Shown in pieces: positions 1-8,807 of a DNA stretch of 64,000 nt. The position numbers were made by a program, and so were the translations under genes. This DNA is from Pseudomonas sp. MN1F (GTDB lineage Bacteria; Pseudomonadota; Gammaproteobacteria; Pseudomonadales; Pseudomonadaceae): positions 62,001 to 126,000 of the forward strand of contig NZ_VZII01000016.1 of the NCBI RefSeq assembly GCF_009391885.1, read 5' to 3'. Each line of letters begins with the position of its first letter. Positions within the stretch are counted from its first letter, which is position 1. The notes beneath the pieces were generated by a model that did no database searches, was not told where the DNA came from, and saw only the letters and a program-made list of their open reading frames with translations.

Positions 1-23
1 AGGCGCAGACGCACGACGCTTCC

Positions 24-446
24 TTATTCCCGGTCTTTGAGTTTGTCGGTGAAGTAGTCGCTGGCGTTTTCCGGGCTGTGGTGCTTGGCATCGGCCGCAC
101 GGCTCTGTTCGGCGCCCAGCCACAGGCGCTCCAGGTCGTAGAACTGACGGGCAGCAGCGGTCATCATGTGCACGATGACGTCGTTCAGGTCCAGCAGCAC
201 CCAGTCGCTGTCGCCCTTGCCTTCTTCACCCAGAGGCTGCGCGCCCTCTTTCTTGACCGTTTCACGGACCTTTTCCAGCATCGCGTTGATCTGGCGGTTG
301 GAGGTACCGGTGGCAATGATCATGTAGTCGGTCAGGCTGTGCTTCTCGCGCACGTCGATGACCTGGATGTCCTGGGCCTTGACGTCTTCCAGGGCGCTGA
401 TGGTCAGTTTGACCAGTGCTTCGCCATTGATTTTCTGCTTGCTCAT
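24..446 (-). CDS. rsfS: Ribosomal silencing factor RsfS
   Basis: RsfS (Iojap/RsfS family, about 140 aa here) binds ribosomal protein uL14 on the large subunit and blocks subunit joining when nutrients are scarce. The protein starts MSKQKINGEALVKL and carries the family core IDVREKHSLTDYMIIATGTS and a central GEEGKGDSDWVLLDL. The ATG at 446 was chosen because the family begins here; the frame stays open further upstream without similarity. It lies just downstream of nadD on the same strand, the usual Pseudomonas order proA-nadD-rsfS. The assignment is secure from family knowledge. Confidence 0.95.
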   Translation of the reverse strand: MSKQKINGEALVKLTISALEDVKAQDIQVIDVREKHSLTDYMIIATGTSNRQINAMLEKVRETVKKEGAQPLGEEGKGDSDWVLLDLNDVIVHMMTAAARQFYDLERLWLGAEQSRAADAKHHSPENASDYFTDKLKDRE

Positions 447-489
447 ATAAAACTCTTCAACTCGTTGGATGAGGCGCCCTGGGGCACCG

Positions 490-1149
490 TCAGTTAGGGG
501 CACGATACAGTTCGTGCGCCTCGATGTAGGCCAGTACGGCGTCCGGCACCAGGAACCTCACCGATTTGCCGCTGGCCAGCAGCTGTCGGATCTGTGTAGC
601 CGACACCGCGAGCGGCGTCTGCCAGACGAACGAAATATTCCCCGCCGGGCCGGACATGGCGGTGGGATCGCTCTCCGAGCGCGCAGCCAGCAGGTTGCGC
701 AACTCGTCAGGGGGTTCAACGTCGGCATCCGGGCGTTGCAGCACCAGGATGTGACAGTGTTGCAGCAGTTCTTCCCAGCGGTGCCAGGTGGGCAGGCCGC
801 AAAAGGCGTCCCAACCCAGCACCAGGAACAGCTGGTCGTCGGCACCCAACTCGGCGCGAATCGACTCCAGCGTGTCGATGGTGTACGACGGTTTGTCGCG
901 TTCAAGCTCGCGGGCATCGACGCTCAGGCAATCGACACCCTGCACCGCTTCACGGACCATGGCCAGGCGGTCATGCGCCGCCACCTGCGGGGTATCGCGG
1001 TGTGGCGGGCGGGCGTTAGGCAACAGGCGCAGCTCATCGAGCGCCATGAACTCGGCCACTTCCAGCGCGCTGCGCAGGTGACCGATGTGCACGGGGTCGA
1101 AGGTACCGCCAAGAATGCCGATGCGCCGGACTGCCTGGGCCTTGCTCAA
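490..1149 (-). CDS. nadD: Nicotinate-nucleotide adenylyltransferase NadD
   Basis: NadD adenylates nicotinate mononucleotide to deamido-NAD in NAD biosynthesis. The nucleotidyltransferase motif [12 protein letters not shown] sits at residues 14-25 and the C-terminal [10 protein letters not shown] corresponds to the ISSTxIR motif. I chose a TTG start at 1149: it gives [15 protein letters not shown], the usual short lead into the motif, it sits 1 nt past the proA stop, and a GGAG lies about 10 nt upstream. The frame also reaches 1185, which would overlap proA by 35 nt. Translational coupling to proA is likely. The product is 219 aa, normal for the family. Confidence 0.93.
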   Translation of the reverse strand: MSKAQAVRRIGILGGTFDPVHIGHLRSALEVAEFMALDELRLLPNARPPHRDTPQVAAHDRLAMVREAVQGVDCLSVDARELERDKPSYTIDTLESIRAELGADDQLFLVLGWDAFCGLPTWHRWEELLQHCHILVLQRPDADVEPPDELRNLLAARSESDPTAMSGPAGNISFVWQTPLAVSATQIRQLLASGKSVRFLVPDAVLAYIEAHELYRAPN

Positions 1150-1150
1150 C

Positions 1151-2422
1151 TCAGCAGGACTCCTGGCCACGCAGCTGGCCGTCACCGATCACCACGTACT
1201 TCTCGCAGGTCAGGCCTTCCAGGCCGACCGGGCCGCGGGCGTGCAGCTTGTCGGTGGAAATGCCGATCTCCGCGCCCAGGCCATATTCGAAGCCATCGGC
1301 GAAGCAAGTCGGGGTGTTGAGCATCACCGATGCCGAATCGACCTCGGCCATGAACTGGCGGGCCTGACCCTGGTGCTCGGTGATGATCGAGTCGGTGTGG
1401 TGCGAGCCGTACTGGTTGATGTGCTCGATGGCCTGGTCCAGGCCTTCAACGACGCGAATCGACAGGATCGCGTCGAGGTACTCGGTGTGCCAGTCGTCTT
1501 CAGTGGCCGGCTTGGCCTCGATCAGCGCACGGGTACGCTCGCAGCCACGCAGTTCGACGCCCTTCTCCTGGAAGCGGCGGGCCATTTCCGGCAGGAAGCC
1601 TTCGGCCACGCGCTGGTCGACCAGCAGGGTTTCCATCGCGCCGCAGATGCCGTAGCGGTAGGTCTTGGCGTTGAATGCCACGCGCCAGGCCTTGTCCAGA
1701 TCGGCGTGCTCGGCCACATAGACGTGGCAGATGCCGTCCAGGTGCTTGATGACCGGCACGCGGGCATCGCGGCTGATGCGCTCGATCAGGCCACGGCCGC
1801 CGCGCGGCACGATGACATCGACGAACTCGGGCATGCTGATCAGCGCGCCAACGGCCTCGCGGTCAGTGGTCTCGACCACCTGCACCACGGCAGCCGGCAG
1901 GCCGGCTTCGGCCAGGCCACGCTGGATGCAGATGGCGATGGCGCGATTGGAGTGGATGGCCTCGGAGCCGCCGCGAAGAATAGTGGCGTTGCCCGACTTC
2001 AGGCACAAGCTCGCGGCATCGATTGTCACGTTCGGGCGCGACTCGTAGATGATCCCGATCACCCCCAGTGGCACGCGCATCTTGCCGACCTGGATGCCCG
2101 ACGGGCGGTAGCTCATGTCGCGGATGGCACCGACCGGGTCAGGCAGGCTTGCAACCTGACGCAGCCCGGTGATCATGCCGTCGATGCGCGCCGGGGTCAG
2201 CGCCAGGCGATCGAGCAGCGCTGGCTCCAGGCCATTGGCACGGCCGGCGGCCAGGTCCAGTTCGTTGGCTGCGGCAAGCTCGGCGCGCGCAGCATCCAGC
2301 GCATCGGCAGCGGCCTGCAGGGCGCGGTTCTTCTGCGCGGTGCTGGCACGTGCGATGACGCGGGAAGCCTGGCGTGCGGCGTGACCCAGGCGGGTCATGT
2401 AGTCAAGAACGGACTCAGTCAT
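1151..2422 (-). CDS. proA: Gamma-glutamyl phosphate reductase ProA
   Basis: ProA reduces gamma-glutamyl phosphate to glutamate-5-semialdehyde with NADPH, the second step of proline synthesis. The 423-aa product has the aldehyde-dehydrogenase-like fold; [13 protein letters not shown] contains the catalytic cysteine and [12 protein letters not shown] lies in the conserved central part. The start [13 protein letters not shown] at 2422 is the family start; an in-frame ATG at 2560 would add 46 residues without similarity. It is followed immediately by nadD and rsfS. Confidence 0.96.
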   Translation of the reverse strand: MTESVLDYMTRLGHAARQASRVIARASTAQKNRALQAAADALDAARAELAAANELDLAAGRANGLEPALLDRLALTPARIDGMITGLRQVASLPDPVGAIRDMSYRPSGIQVGKMRVPLGVIGIIYESRPNVTIDAASLCLKSGNATILRGGSEAIHSNRAIAICIQRGLAEAGLPAAVVQVVETTDREAVGALISMPEFVDVIVPRGGRGLIERISRDARVPVIKHLDGICHVYVAEHADLDKAWRVAFNAKTYRYGICGAMETLLVDQRVAEGFLPEMARRFQEKGVELRGCERTRALIEAKPATEDDWHTEYLDAILSIRVVEGLDQAIEHINQYGSHHTDSIITEHQGQARQFMAEVDSASVMLNTPTCFADGFEYGLGAEIGISTDKLHARGPVGLEGLTCEKYVVIGDGQLRGQESC

Positions 2423-2612
2423 GGGTTCGGTGTCTTGGCGAAGGGGAAATCGGCTGATTATAACTGCCGCGCAGGTATACGCCCAGCGGTGGCTAACGGA
2501 TGGTAGGAAAAGGCCGTCAGAAAGGGGCAGGAAAGATGTAACTGGCAGCCTCAGAGTCATGGCTGCCAGCTCAATCGCAAGCTGGCCTGCGAGCGGGTAT
2601 TCGAACAGAACG

Positions 2613-4178
2613 CTAGGAAAGCATTTTAATTGCGTCAGCGGCGGTCACCAACGGGACGGGCAAATTGACTGCCGCCCAATACCAGTATCTGTCGTCCGGC
2701 TCGATCGCCCTGATGATCGTGAACGGGCTTGAGTCAGCGCCGTCAACGGTGAAGACACCTTCCTGGGTCACCTTGCCGTTACCTGCCATGACCTCCCATT
2801 CGATGTCGGACGCTGGCACGGTGACTTCATTTCCAGACTTGTCGCGATAATAGAGTTGCAGCTTCACGCCAGCGTCCACTTGCGTGTACTTGAAGTAGTG
2901 TGTTTGCGATGAGTCCTCGATGATGAACGTCGAAGTCATCTCTGGCGCGCCTTGGCCGACCGAGACATAGACGGTATCGACCCGGTTCGGCGGAACCTCT
3001 TCAAGCACCGTGCCTTTCAAGCCTGCCTTGATTTCGGTTTTGTGCCCATTATCGAATGCTATGACCGGGTTCAGCTCAGTTGGGGGCACATACCAGGTTT
3101 TGCCATCCACGGTCTTCAATTTGCCGGCACTGCCGTCGCCCATGCGCCAGATTGCGCTGGCATTGGCAGGGCTCAGGCTCAACTCGATAGCATCCTGCCC
3201 TCGCTTCGCAATAGCCAACAGCGGGTTGAGTTCATAGGCCGCCGCCACAGCATCACGACAAGTCGACCCAGCCTCACGCGAAGTTCTGAAGGGCTTGGCC
3301 AGGTCGAATATTTCCACCCATTTATCGAGGCCTATAACTGCCATACGGCCCGAGGTAACAATACGGGTGGGCGCGAGCAGCGCCGCGTAGCCCGCCACAT
3401 CTGCCATAGTGAAATTACCCAGTGCCAACTTGCTGTAGTATATCAGCGCCACTTCGTTAGGAAGCAAACCCAATGCCTCAGGGCTGGCCGTACCTTGTGG
3501 CTCGCTGAGCACGGTTGGAATAGTGCCTCTGGGCCATCCCGGCTTGTGGATAAATACACTGATAGTGTCGTGGGACAAGTTATAGAAGATTCCTTCCACC
3601 TCGGCAACTCTCTCGGCGTACAAAGAATCGACCGCGCTAACTCGCCACGCCTTGATGTCATCCTCCAGGAATTCACGGAATCGCGAGGCCTGCACAAAAT
3701 CCTTTTCGGACTCACCCTCACGCATGATGTAGTTGCTCGGGTCAACCTCATACAGCTTGATAAACCCATCGCTGAACCGGATCTTGGCCCCTTGCAATGG
3801 AACTTCCTGAAATAGGGTGCGGTTGCCGGAAGTCAGCGCGATAATTTGATCTATATATCTCCCTTTTCGCCCGACCACATGAACAAGCCGAATATTGACC
3901 TCATTCAGAATTTTGCGTTTGACCCGCATATCTATTCGGCTTGAATTTGATTTGAAGTATTCAATTGCAGGCTGCGAAAGGTAACCAGAAAACCAGTTCC
4001 AAACAAGCCCAGGTGTAGTTGTCGTGTCAAGATGTACAAATTCGTCATTACCTTCTTCAAGGACACGAGAAACTTCCCAATAGTGATTCAGGTCGCCAAC
4101 ATTCAGTACAACCCGCCCTTGCCAGCCATGCAGGTCCGCTACTTCAAGGCCCGCCAAGTCCTGAGACTCCCGCTTCAT
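2613..4178 (-). CDS. Orphan 521-aa protein with C-terminal Ig-like region
   Basis: I do not recognise this family. The ATG at 4178 follows a strong AAGGTGG ribosome site. No signal peptide and no membrane segment are visible. The C-terminal 110 residues ([20 protein letters not shown], then [20 protein letters not shown]) resemble a bacterial Ig-like beta sandwich with the pattern W...G.G.v...G.f. The middle part has no motif I can name. Base composition is unlike the neighbours: a hand count of 3901-3960 gives 21 G+C in 60, and codon use is AT-rich. It sits alone between proA and a divergent DNA glycosylase, which suggests acquired DNA. Function unknown. Confidence 0.75.
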   Translation of the reverse strand: MKRESQDLAGLEVADLHGWQGRVVLNVGDLNHYWEVSRVLEEGNDEFVHLDTTTTPGLVWNWFSGYLSQPAIEYFKSNSSRIDMRVKRKILNEVNIRLVHVVGRKGRYIDQIIALTSGNRTLFQEVPLQGAKIRFSDGFIKLYEVDPSNYIMREGESEKDFVQASRFREFLEDDIKAWRVSAVDSLYAERVAEVEGIFYNLSHDTISVFIHKPGWPRGTIPTVLSEPQGTASPEALGLLPNEVALIYYSKLALGNFTMADVAGYAALLAPTRIVTSGRMAVIGLDKWVEIFDLAKPFRTSREAGSTCRDAVAAAYELNPLLAIAKRGQDAIELSLSPANASAIWRMGDGSAGKLKTVDGKTWYVPPTELNPVIAFDNGHKTEIKAGLKGTVLEEVPPNRVDTVYVSVGQGAPEMTSTFIIEDSSQTHYFKYTQVDAGVKLQLYYRDKSGNEVTVPASDIEWEVMAGNGKVTQEGVFTVDGADSSPFTIIRAIEPDDRYWYWAAVNLPVPLVTAADAIKMLS

Positions 4179-4333
4179 TTGACCACCTTATTAAGCTAGC
4201 ACTCGAACCCGTTAAATTATTCCTTCGTCCAAAATGCTTCACAACTGACAGAAATGTCAGGTAACCCAGTCAGGTTCGCGCTTGCCGCATGTAAATTGCT
4301 ATGATCCTGCGCTCCCCACCCGATGACGTGTAA

Positions 4334-5023
4334 ATGCTCGACGCCCCCTGCCCTCAGCGCGCGCTTCCAGACGCATTCTTCAACCGCGATGCCCAGCAAC
4401 TGGCCAGGGATCTGCTGGGCAAGATCATTCGCCATCGTCACGGCAACCTGTGGTTAGCCGCACGTATCATTGAAACCGAGGCTTACTACCTCACTGACAA
4501 AGGCAGCCATGCCTCGCTCGGCTATACCGAAAAGCGCAAGGCACTGTTCCTCGATGGCGGCCATATCTACATGTATTACGCCCGCGGTGGCGACTCGCTC
4601 AACTTCAGTGCCCAGGGCCCGGGTAACGCGGTACTGATCAAGTCGGCCTACCCGTGGGTCGATGCCATCTCTGATGCCAACAGCCTGGCGCAGATGCAAC
4701 TGAACAACCCCGATGCCAGCGGCAACCTGCGCCCGCCCGAGCGCCTGTGCGCCGGGCAGACCCTGCTGTGCAAGGCGATGGGCCTGAAAGTGCCGCACTG
4801 GGACGCACAACGCTTCGACCCCGAACGCCTGTACGTCGAAGACTGCGGCATTGCCGTGCCACGGGTGATCCAGGCGGCACGCCTGGGCATCCCCCACGGG
4901 CGCGACGAGCACCTGCCGTACCGCTTCGTCGATGCCGAATTCGCCCGCTTCTGCACCCGGAACCCGCTGCGACGGGGCCAAGTCGAAGGGCAAGACTTTT
5001 TCATCCTCGAACAAGGAAGCTGA
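4334..5023 (+). CDS. mpg: 3-methyladenine DNA glycosylase (AAG/Mpg family)
   Basis: A 229-aa member of the alkyladenine DNA glycosylase family, which flips out and excises alkylated purines in base-excision repair. Family hallmarks are RDLLGKII near residue 30, IIETEAYY with the catalytic Glu, SHASLGYTEKRKALF, and the HIYMYYARGG strand; the C-terminal PLRRGQVEGQDF is also typical of bacterial versions. The ATG at 4334 follows a poor ribosome site. It lies 3 nt ahead of the DedA-PAP2 gene and is probably co-transcribed with it. The activity is inferred from the family. Confidence 0.88.
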   Translation: MLDAPCPQRALPDAFFNRDAQQLARDLLGKIIRHRHGNLWLAARIIETEAYYLTDKGSHASLGYTEKRKALFLDGGHIYMYYARGGDSLNFSAQGPGNAVLIKSAYPWVDAISDANSLAQMQLNNPDASGNLRPPERLCAGQTLLCKAMGLKVPHWDAQRFDPERLYVEDCGIAVPRVIQAARLGIPHGRDEHLPYRFVDAEFARFCTRNPLRRGQVEGQDFFILEQGS

Positions 5024-5026
5024 AAC

Positions 5027-6343
5027 ATGGGCCAATGGCTCGACAGCCTGACCGGCTGGCTCAGCGCCAACCCCCAGTGGCTTGGCCTGGCGATTTTCCT
5101 GGTGGCTTGCGTGGAATGCCTGGCCATCGCCGGCATTATCGTGCCAGGCACGGTGCTGCTGTTCGCGGTTGCCGTGCTGGCTGGCAGTGGTGCATTTACC
5201 TTGGGTGAAACCCTGCTGCTGGGGTTCCTCGGTGGCCTGCTCGGTGACGCGTTGTCGTACACCATCGGCAAGTATTTCCACCAGAACATCCGCAGCTTGC
5301 CGCTGCTGCGCCACCACCCGGAATGGATCGGCAGCGCCGAGGCCTACTTCCAGCGCTACGGCATCGCCAGCCTGCTGGTCGGCCGCTTCATCGGCCCGCT
5401 GCGGCCGATGCTGCCCATGGTCGCCGGGATGTTCGACATGCCGCTGCCGCGCTTCATCGCCGTCAGCCTGGTGGCCGGTGCTGGCTGGTCAGTGGCTTAC
5501 CTGCTGCCAGGCTGGGCCACCGGTGCGGCCATGCGCCTGCCCTTGCCGGAAGGTTTCTGGCTGGATGCCGGGATCATTGTCGGCACCCTGGCGGTGCTGA
5601 TTGGCCTGAGCCTGAACAGCAGTATCCGTGACCAGCGTCACGGCACCCGGCTGATCGCCGGCCTGAGCTTCATCGCCCTGACAGGCCTGTTTCTCGGCTG
5701 GCCCTACCTGCACGAGTTTGACCAAGGGATCATGACACTGGTCCAGGAACACCGCAGCCAGGCCATTGATGGCACCGTGGTGCTGGTGACACGGCTTGGC
5801 GACTTCAAGACGCAGTTCTTCCTCGGCGGCTTGCTGACCGGTTTGCTACTGCTGGCCCGTCAGTGGCGCCATGCCGTGTTTGCCGGCGGTGCATTGATGG
5901 GCACCGCGCTGGCCAACGGCTCACTGAAATGGTTGTTCGCCCGGGCAAGGCCAGAAGTGCTGACCGACCCACTGACCAGCTACAGCATGCCCAGCGGGCA
6001 TAGCTCGGCATCGTTTGCATTCTTCCTGACCTTGGCGGTACTGGCAGGTCGCGGCATGCCGCCGCGCATGCGCCTGACCTGGGTGATGCTGGGCTGCCTT
6101 CCGGCACTGGCGATCGCCTTGTCGCGGGTGTATCTGGGCGCGCATTGGCCGACCGACATCATGGCCGGGGCCTTGCTGGCCTGTTGCGTGTGTGCGCTGA
6201 GCCTGACGCTGGTGCAGCATCGACAGCCGCTGATGGCACTGCCGCAGAAAGTTTGGTGGCTGGTGTTGCCGGCGTGTATCGCGTTGCTGGCGTTCTTTGC
6301 CATGCATGCATTGCCCGACGCGCTGCTTCGCTACCAGTATTGA
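5027..6343 (+). CDS. DedA / PAP2 phosphatase fusion membrane protein
   Basis: A 438-aa inner-membrane protein with two modules. Residues 1 to about 190 are a DedA (SNARE-associated/VTT) domain, with FLGGLLGDALSYTIGKYF and RFIGPLRPMLPMVAG. Residues about 200 to 430 are a type-2 phosphatidic acid phosphatase with the three signature motifs KWLFARARP, PSGHSSASF and SRVYLGAHWPTDI. DedA proteins are linked to undecaprenyl-phosphate or phospholipid flipping and PAP2 enzymes dephosphorylate lipid pyrophosphates, so a role in recycling lipid carriers is plausible but inferred. The fusion is seen in other pseudomonads. It follows mpg by 3 nt. Confidence 0.9.
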   Translation: MGQWLDSLTGWLSANPQWLGLAIFLVACVECLAIAGIIVPGTVLLFAVAVLAGSGAFTLGETLLLGFLGGLLGDALSYTIGKYFHQNIRSLPLLRHHPEWIGSAEAYFQRYGIASLLVGRFIGPLRPMLPMVAGMFDMPLPRFIAVSLVAGAGWSVAYLLPGWATGAAMRLPLPEGFWLDAGIIVGTLAVLIGLSLNSSIRDQRHGTRLIAGLSFIALTGLFLGWPYLHEFDQGIMTLVQEHRSQAIDGTVVLVTRLGDFKTQFFLGGLLTGLLLLARQWRHAVFAGGALMGTALANGSLKWLFARARPEVLTDPLTSYSMPSGHSSASFAFFLTLAVLAGRGMPPRMRLTWVMLGCLPALAIALSRVYLGAHWPTDIMAGALLACCVCALSLTLVQHRQPLMALPQKVWWLVLPACIALLAFFAMHALPDALLRYQY

Positions 6344-6351
6344 TTTAGCCA

Positions 6352-6394
6352 GCACCGGCCTCTTCGCGGCGGTTCGGCGCGAAGAGGCCGGTGC
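6352..6394. repeat. REP-type palindrome, 17-bp perfect stem
   Basis: Arms at 6352-6368 and 6378-6394 are perfectly complementary over 17 bp around a 9-nt loop. The CGGCCTCTTCGCG core recurs elsewhere in this window. It lies between two convergent genes, the usual place for Pseudomonas REP elements. Confidence 0.85.
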
Positions 6395-6410
6395 AGGCCA
6401 TTGAGTTCAA

Positions 6411-7001
6411 TCAGGCGAACAACTCACCCTGAATCCGCTCCAGCAGCTTCTGGATCTCTTCCAGCCGCTGCGCCGGCGAGTCGATTGCCAGCAAGTCCAG
6501 CTTATCCTCTTCCATGAACGGCAGCAGATAGGCCAGCTGGTTGGCCAGAGCCTGGCGCCCGTCGACTTCCCGCGGCATGTCCAGTGCCTCGACCATCGGG
6601 TGCTCGCCCAGGGCCACCAGCAGCGCCAGGAGGTCATCGTCATGCTCGGTGAGCGGGCTGTCCGGCTGCTCCGCCAGCCAATGCACCTCGCCCACCAGTA
6701 ACTGGTCCTTCTGCACCTCGGTCTGGCTCAGCTCGAAGCGACGGACACCTTCCACACGAATGCCCAGCAAACCGTTGTCTTGCTGAACGAAGTCACGGAT
6801 CACCGCCTCGCAGCCAATCGAGGCCACCACCGGCGGCGCCTTGCCGACCTGCTCGCCTTCGACGATGCACACCACGCCAAAACCAGTGCCCTGCTTCATG
6901 CAACGGCCAATCATGTCCAGGTAGCGCGCCTCGAAGATCTGCAGATCCAGCAGGCAACCAGGAAACAACACGGTATTGAGGGGAAACAGCGGTAGCGTCA
7001 T
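6411..7001 (-). CDS. Lon substrate-binding (LON-N) domain protein
   Basis: A 196-aa protein consisting only of the N-terminal substrate-binding domain of Lon protease, opening with the signature PLFPLNTVLFPG and followed by LQIFEARYLDMI and GTGFGVV. There is no AAA+ or peptidase domain, as in other stand-alone LON-N proteins; its biochemical role is unsettled. The ATG at 7001 is preceded by GGAG; a GTG codon directly before it at 7004 is an alternative. It follows lrgB by 9 nt and probably belongs to the same transcript. Confidence 0.88.
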   Translation of the reverse strand: MTLPLFPLNTVLFPGCLLDLQIFEARYLDMIGRCMKQGTGFGVVCIVEGEQVGKAPPVVASIGCEAVIRDFVQQDNGLLGIRVEGVRRFELSQTEVQKDQLLVGEVHWLAEQPDSPLTEHDDDLLALLVALGEHPMVEALDMPREVDGRQALANQLAYLLPFMEEDKLDLLAIDSPAQRLEEIQKLLERIQGELFA

Positions 7002-7010
7002 CACAACTCC

Positions 7011-7727
7011 TCAAGCCACCAGGCTGACCGCCAACGGCAGGAACACCGCCGTGGCCACCCCCATCAGGCTCATCGCCAGCGCGGCAAAAGCGCCGCACTC
7101 GTCACTTTCCTGCAAGGCCACCGAAGTGCCCACGGCGTGAGCCGTCACACCCAGCGACATACCCCGCGCCTCCGGGCTGTGCACACCCAAGCGGGTCAGC
7201 AGCGCCGGGCCAAAGATCGCCCCGATCACGCCAGTAATCAATACGAATACGGCCGCCAACGCCGCCACGCCACCAATCTGTTCAGCCACCAGCATGGCGA
7301 TCGGCGAAGTGACCGATTTCGGCGCCATGGTCATCAGGATCATGTGTTCGGCACCGAACCACCAGCCCAGCAGCAGGCAGCAGACCGTTGCGAACAGGCC
7401 TCCGATTACCAGCGTAGTAAATGTCGGCCAGAACAGTTGCCGGATACGCCGCAGGTTGAGGTAGAGCGGCACTGCCAGGGCCACGGTGGCGGGGCCGAGG
7501 AGGATGTTCATGATCTCGGTGCTCTTGCGGTATTCGGCGTAGCTGATGCCGCAGGTCAGCAGCACGCCAATCACCAGCAGCATCGATACCAATACCGGCT
7601 GCAGGAAGATCCAGCGGGTCTTTTCATAGGCTGCCAGCACGATCTGGTAAGCGCCCAGGGTGATACCGATGCCGAACAACGGGTGGTGGATGACGGCGTC
7701 GAGCGCTCCTTGCCAGTCCAGGATCAT
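7011..7727 (-). CDS. LrgB/CidB family membrane protein
   Basis: A 238-aa polytopic membrane protein of the LrgB/CidB family, partner of LrgA/CidA. These pairs are described as holin-like or antiholin-like modulators of murein hydrolase release, and some as transporters of pyruvate or glycolate. Family motifs are PATVALAVPLY near residue 80, PKSVTSPIA, GVIGAIFGP and GTSVALQ. Its ATG overlaps the lrgA stop in an ATGA tetranucleotide, so the two are translationally coupled. Confidence 0.9.
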   Translation of the reverse strand: MILDWQGALDAVIHHPLFGIGITLGAYQIVLAAYEKTRWIFLQPVLVSMLLVIGVLLTCGISYAEYRKSTEIMNILLGPATVALAVPLYLNLRRIRQLFWPTFTTLVIGGLFATVCCLLLGWWFGAEHMILMTMAPKSVTSPIAMLVAEQIGGVAALAAVFVLITGVIGAIFGPALLTRLGVHSPEARGMSLGVTAHAVGTSVALQESDECGAFAALAMSLMGVATAVFLPLAVSLVA

Positions 7728-8089
7728 GGCTGCTCCTCGCGCTTGCCATGTTGACGGTCGATGAGCTTCTGCATCAGCAGGCCGACGAACACCAGGGTCA
7801 CCAGGCAGGAAATCAGCAACGCACCGGCAATCGCCCAGAAGTCTGCGGCAATGTCCTTGGCATAGACCATCACCCCCACCGCCGGAGGCACCAGCAGCAG
7901 TGGCAAGTAGCGCAGCAGGCTACCGGCGGCCTCACTCAGCGGCTTGCCGACTTCGCCACGGGCCATGAGGAAAAACAGCAGCAGCAACAGGCCGATGATC
8001 GGCCCCGGCAGAATCGGCACGCACAAGTGATTGAGCGCCGTACCCAGCAGTTGAAACAGCACCAGCCAGGTCAAACCACGCAACAGCAT
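7724..8089 (-). CDS. CidA/LrgA family membrane protein
   Basis: A 121-aa protein with about four membrane segments, containing the family motif PILPGPIIGLLLLL and the later LRYLPLLLVPPAVGVMVY. The ATG at 8089 has AGGAG about 5 nt upstream and matches the family start; an in-frame ATG at 8233 would add 48 unrelated residues. It leads the small operon lrgA-lrgB-LON-N. Whether it works as a holin-like protein or as part of a transporter cannot be told from sequence. Confidence 0.9.
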   Translation of the reverse strand: MLLRGLTWLVLFQLLGTALNHLCVPILPGPIIGLLLLLFFLMARGEVGKPLSEAAGSLLRYLPLLLVPPAVGVMVYAKDIAADFWAIAGALLISCLVTLVFVGLLMQKLIDRQHGKREEQP

Positions 8090-8231
8090 AAGGATCTCCT
8101 TCAGGTGGCGGCCATTATAAGCACGCGCTGCCCATAAGCCGATATTCGCCGAAAAGCGGGCATCTTGACTGAAACGGTTCGCCGTGCTGATCTTGCACTC
8201 TCGTACCAAATGACAACCTTGGAGAGTCGCC

Positions 8232-8687
8232 ATGCCCTATGTACCGGTTAACGAGCTGTCGCAGTACGTTGGAAAGGAGCTGGGACGTTCCGACTGGCTG
8301 AAGATCGACCAGCAGCGCATCAACCTGTTCGCCGAAGCCACCGGCGATTTCCAGTTCATCCATGTCGACCCGGAAAAGGCGGCGAAAACCCCGTTCGGCA
8401 CCACCATCGCCCATGGTTTCCTGACCTTGTCGCTGATCCCCATGCTGATGCTGGATATCCTGGTGCTGCCTGAGGGTGTGAAGATGGTGGTCAATTACGG
8501 GCTGGACAGCGTGCGCTTCATTCAGCCGGTGAAAGTCGACAGCCAGGTGCGCCTGAAGGTCGACCTGACTGAGGTAATCGAGAAGAAGCCGGGGCAATGG
8601 CTGCTCAAGGCCACCGCTACTCTGGAGATCGAAGGCGAAGAGAAGCCGGCCTACATCGCCGAACCCCTCTCGCTCTGCTTCGTCTGA
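8232..8687 (+). CDS. MaoC-like (R)-specific enoyl-CoA hydratase family protein
   Basis: A 151-aa single hot-dog-fold protein of the MaoC dehydratase family (NodN/PhaJ-like). The hydratase-2 signature is clear: FAEATGDFQFIHVD with the catalytic Asp and His, then GTTIAHGFLTLSL. Such proteins hydrate trans-2-enoyl-CoA esters, but the exact substrate is unknown. The ATG has GGAGAG upstream. It is divergent from lrgA, with about 140 bp between them, and is not obviously in an operon. Confidence 0.9.
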   Translation: MPYVPVNELSQYVGKELGRSDWLKIDQQRINLFAEATGDFQFIHVDPEKAAKTPFGTTIAHGFLTLSLIPMLMLDILVLPEGVKMVVNYGLDSVRFIQPVKVDSQVRLKVDLTEVIEKKPGQWLLKATATLEIEGEEKPAYIAEPLSLCFV

Positions 8688-8694
8688 TGACCAG

Positions 8695-8724
8695 GCCTCT
8701 TCGCCGGCAAGCCTGCGAAGAGGC
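8695..8724. repeat. REP-like palindrome after maoC-type gene
   Basis: A 10-bp perfect stem (GCCTCTTCGC at 8695-8704 with its complement at 8715-8724). The stem sequence is shared with the palindrome at 6352. It lies exactly at the boundary between two blocks that I believe are far apart in P. putida KT2440. Confidence 0.7.
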
Positions 8725-8807
8725 ACACACCGATTTCGATTGGATCACAGATACCTCCGCCCCCTATTCTGCGGCATACTCGGGAGACTTTTTGCCCGGA
8801 TTCCGCC

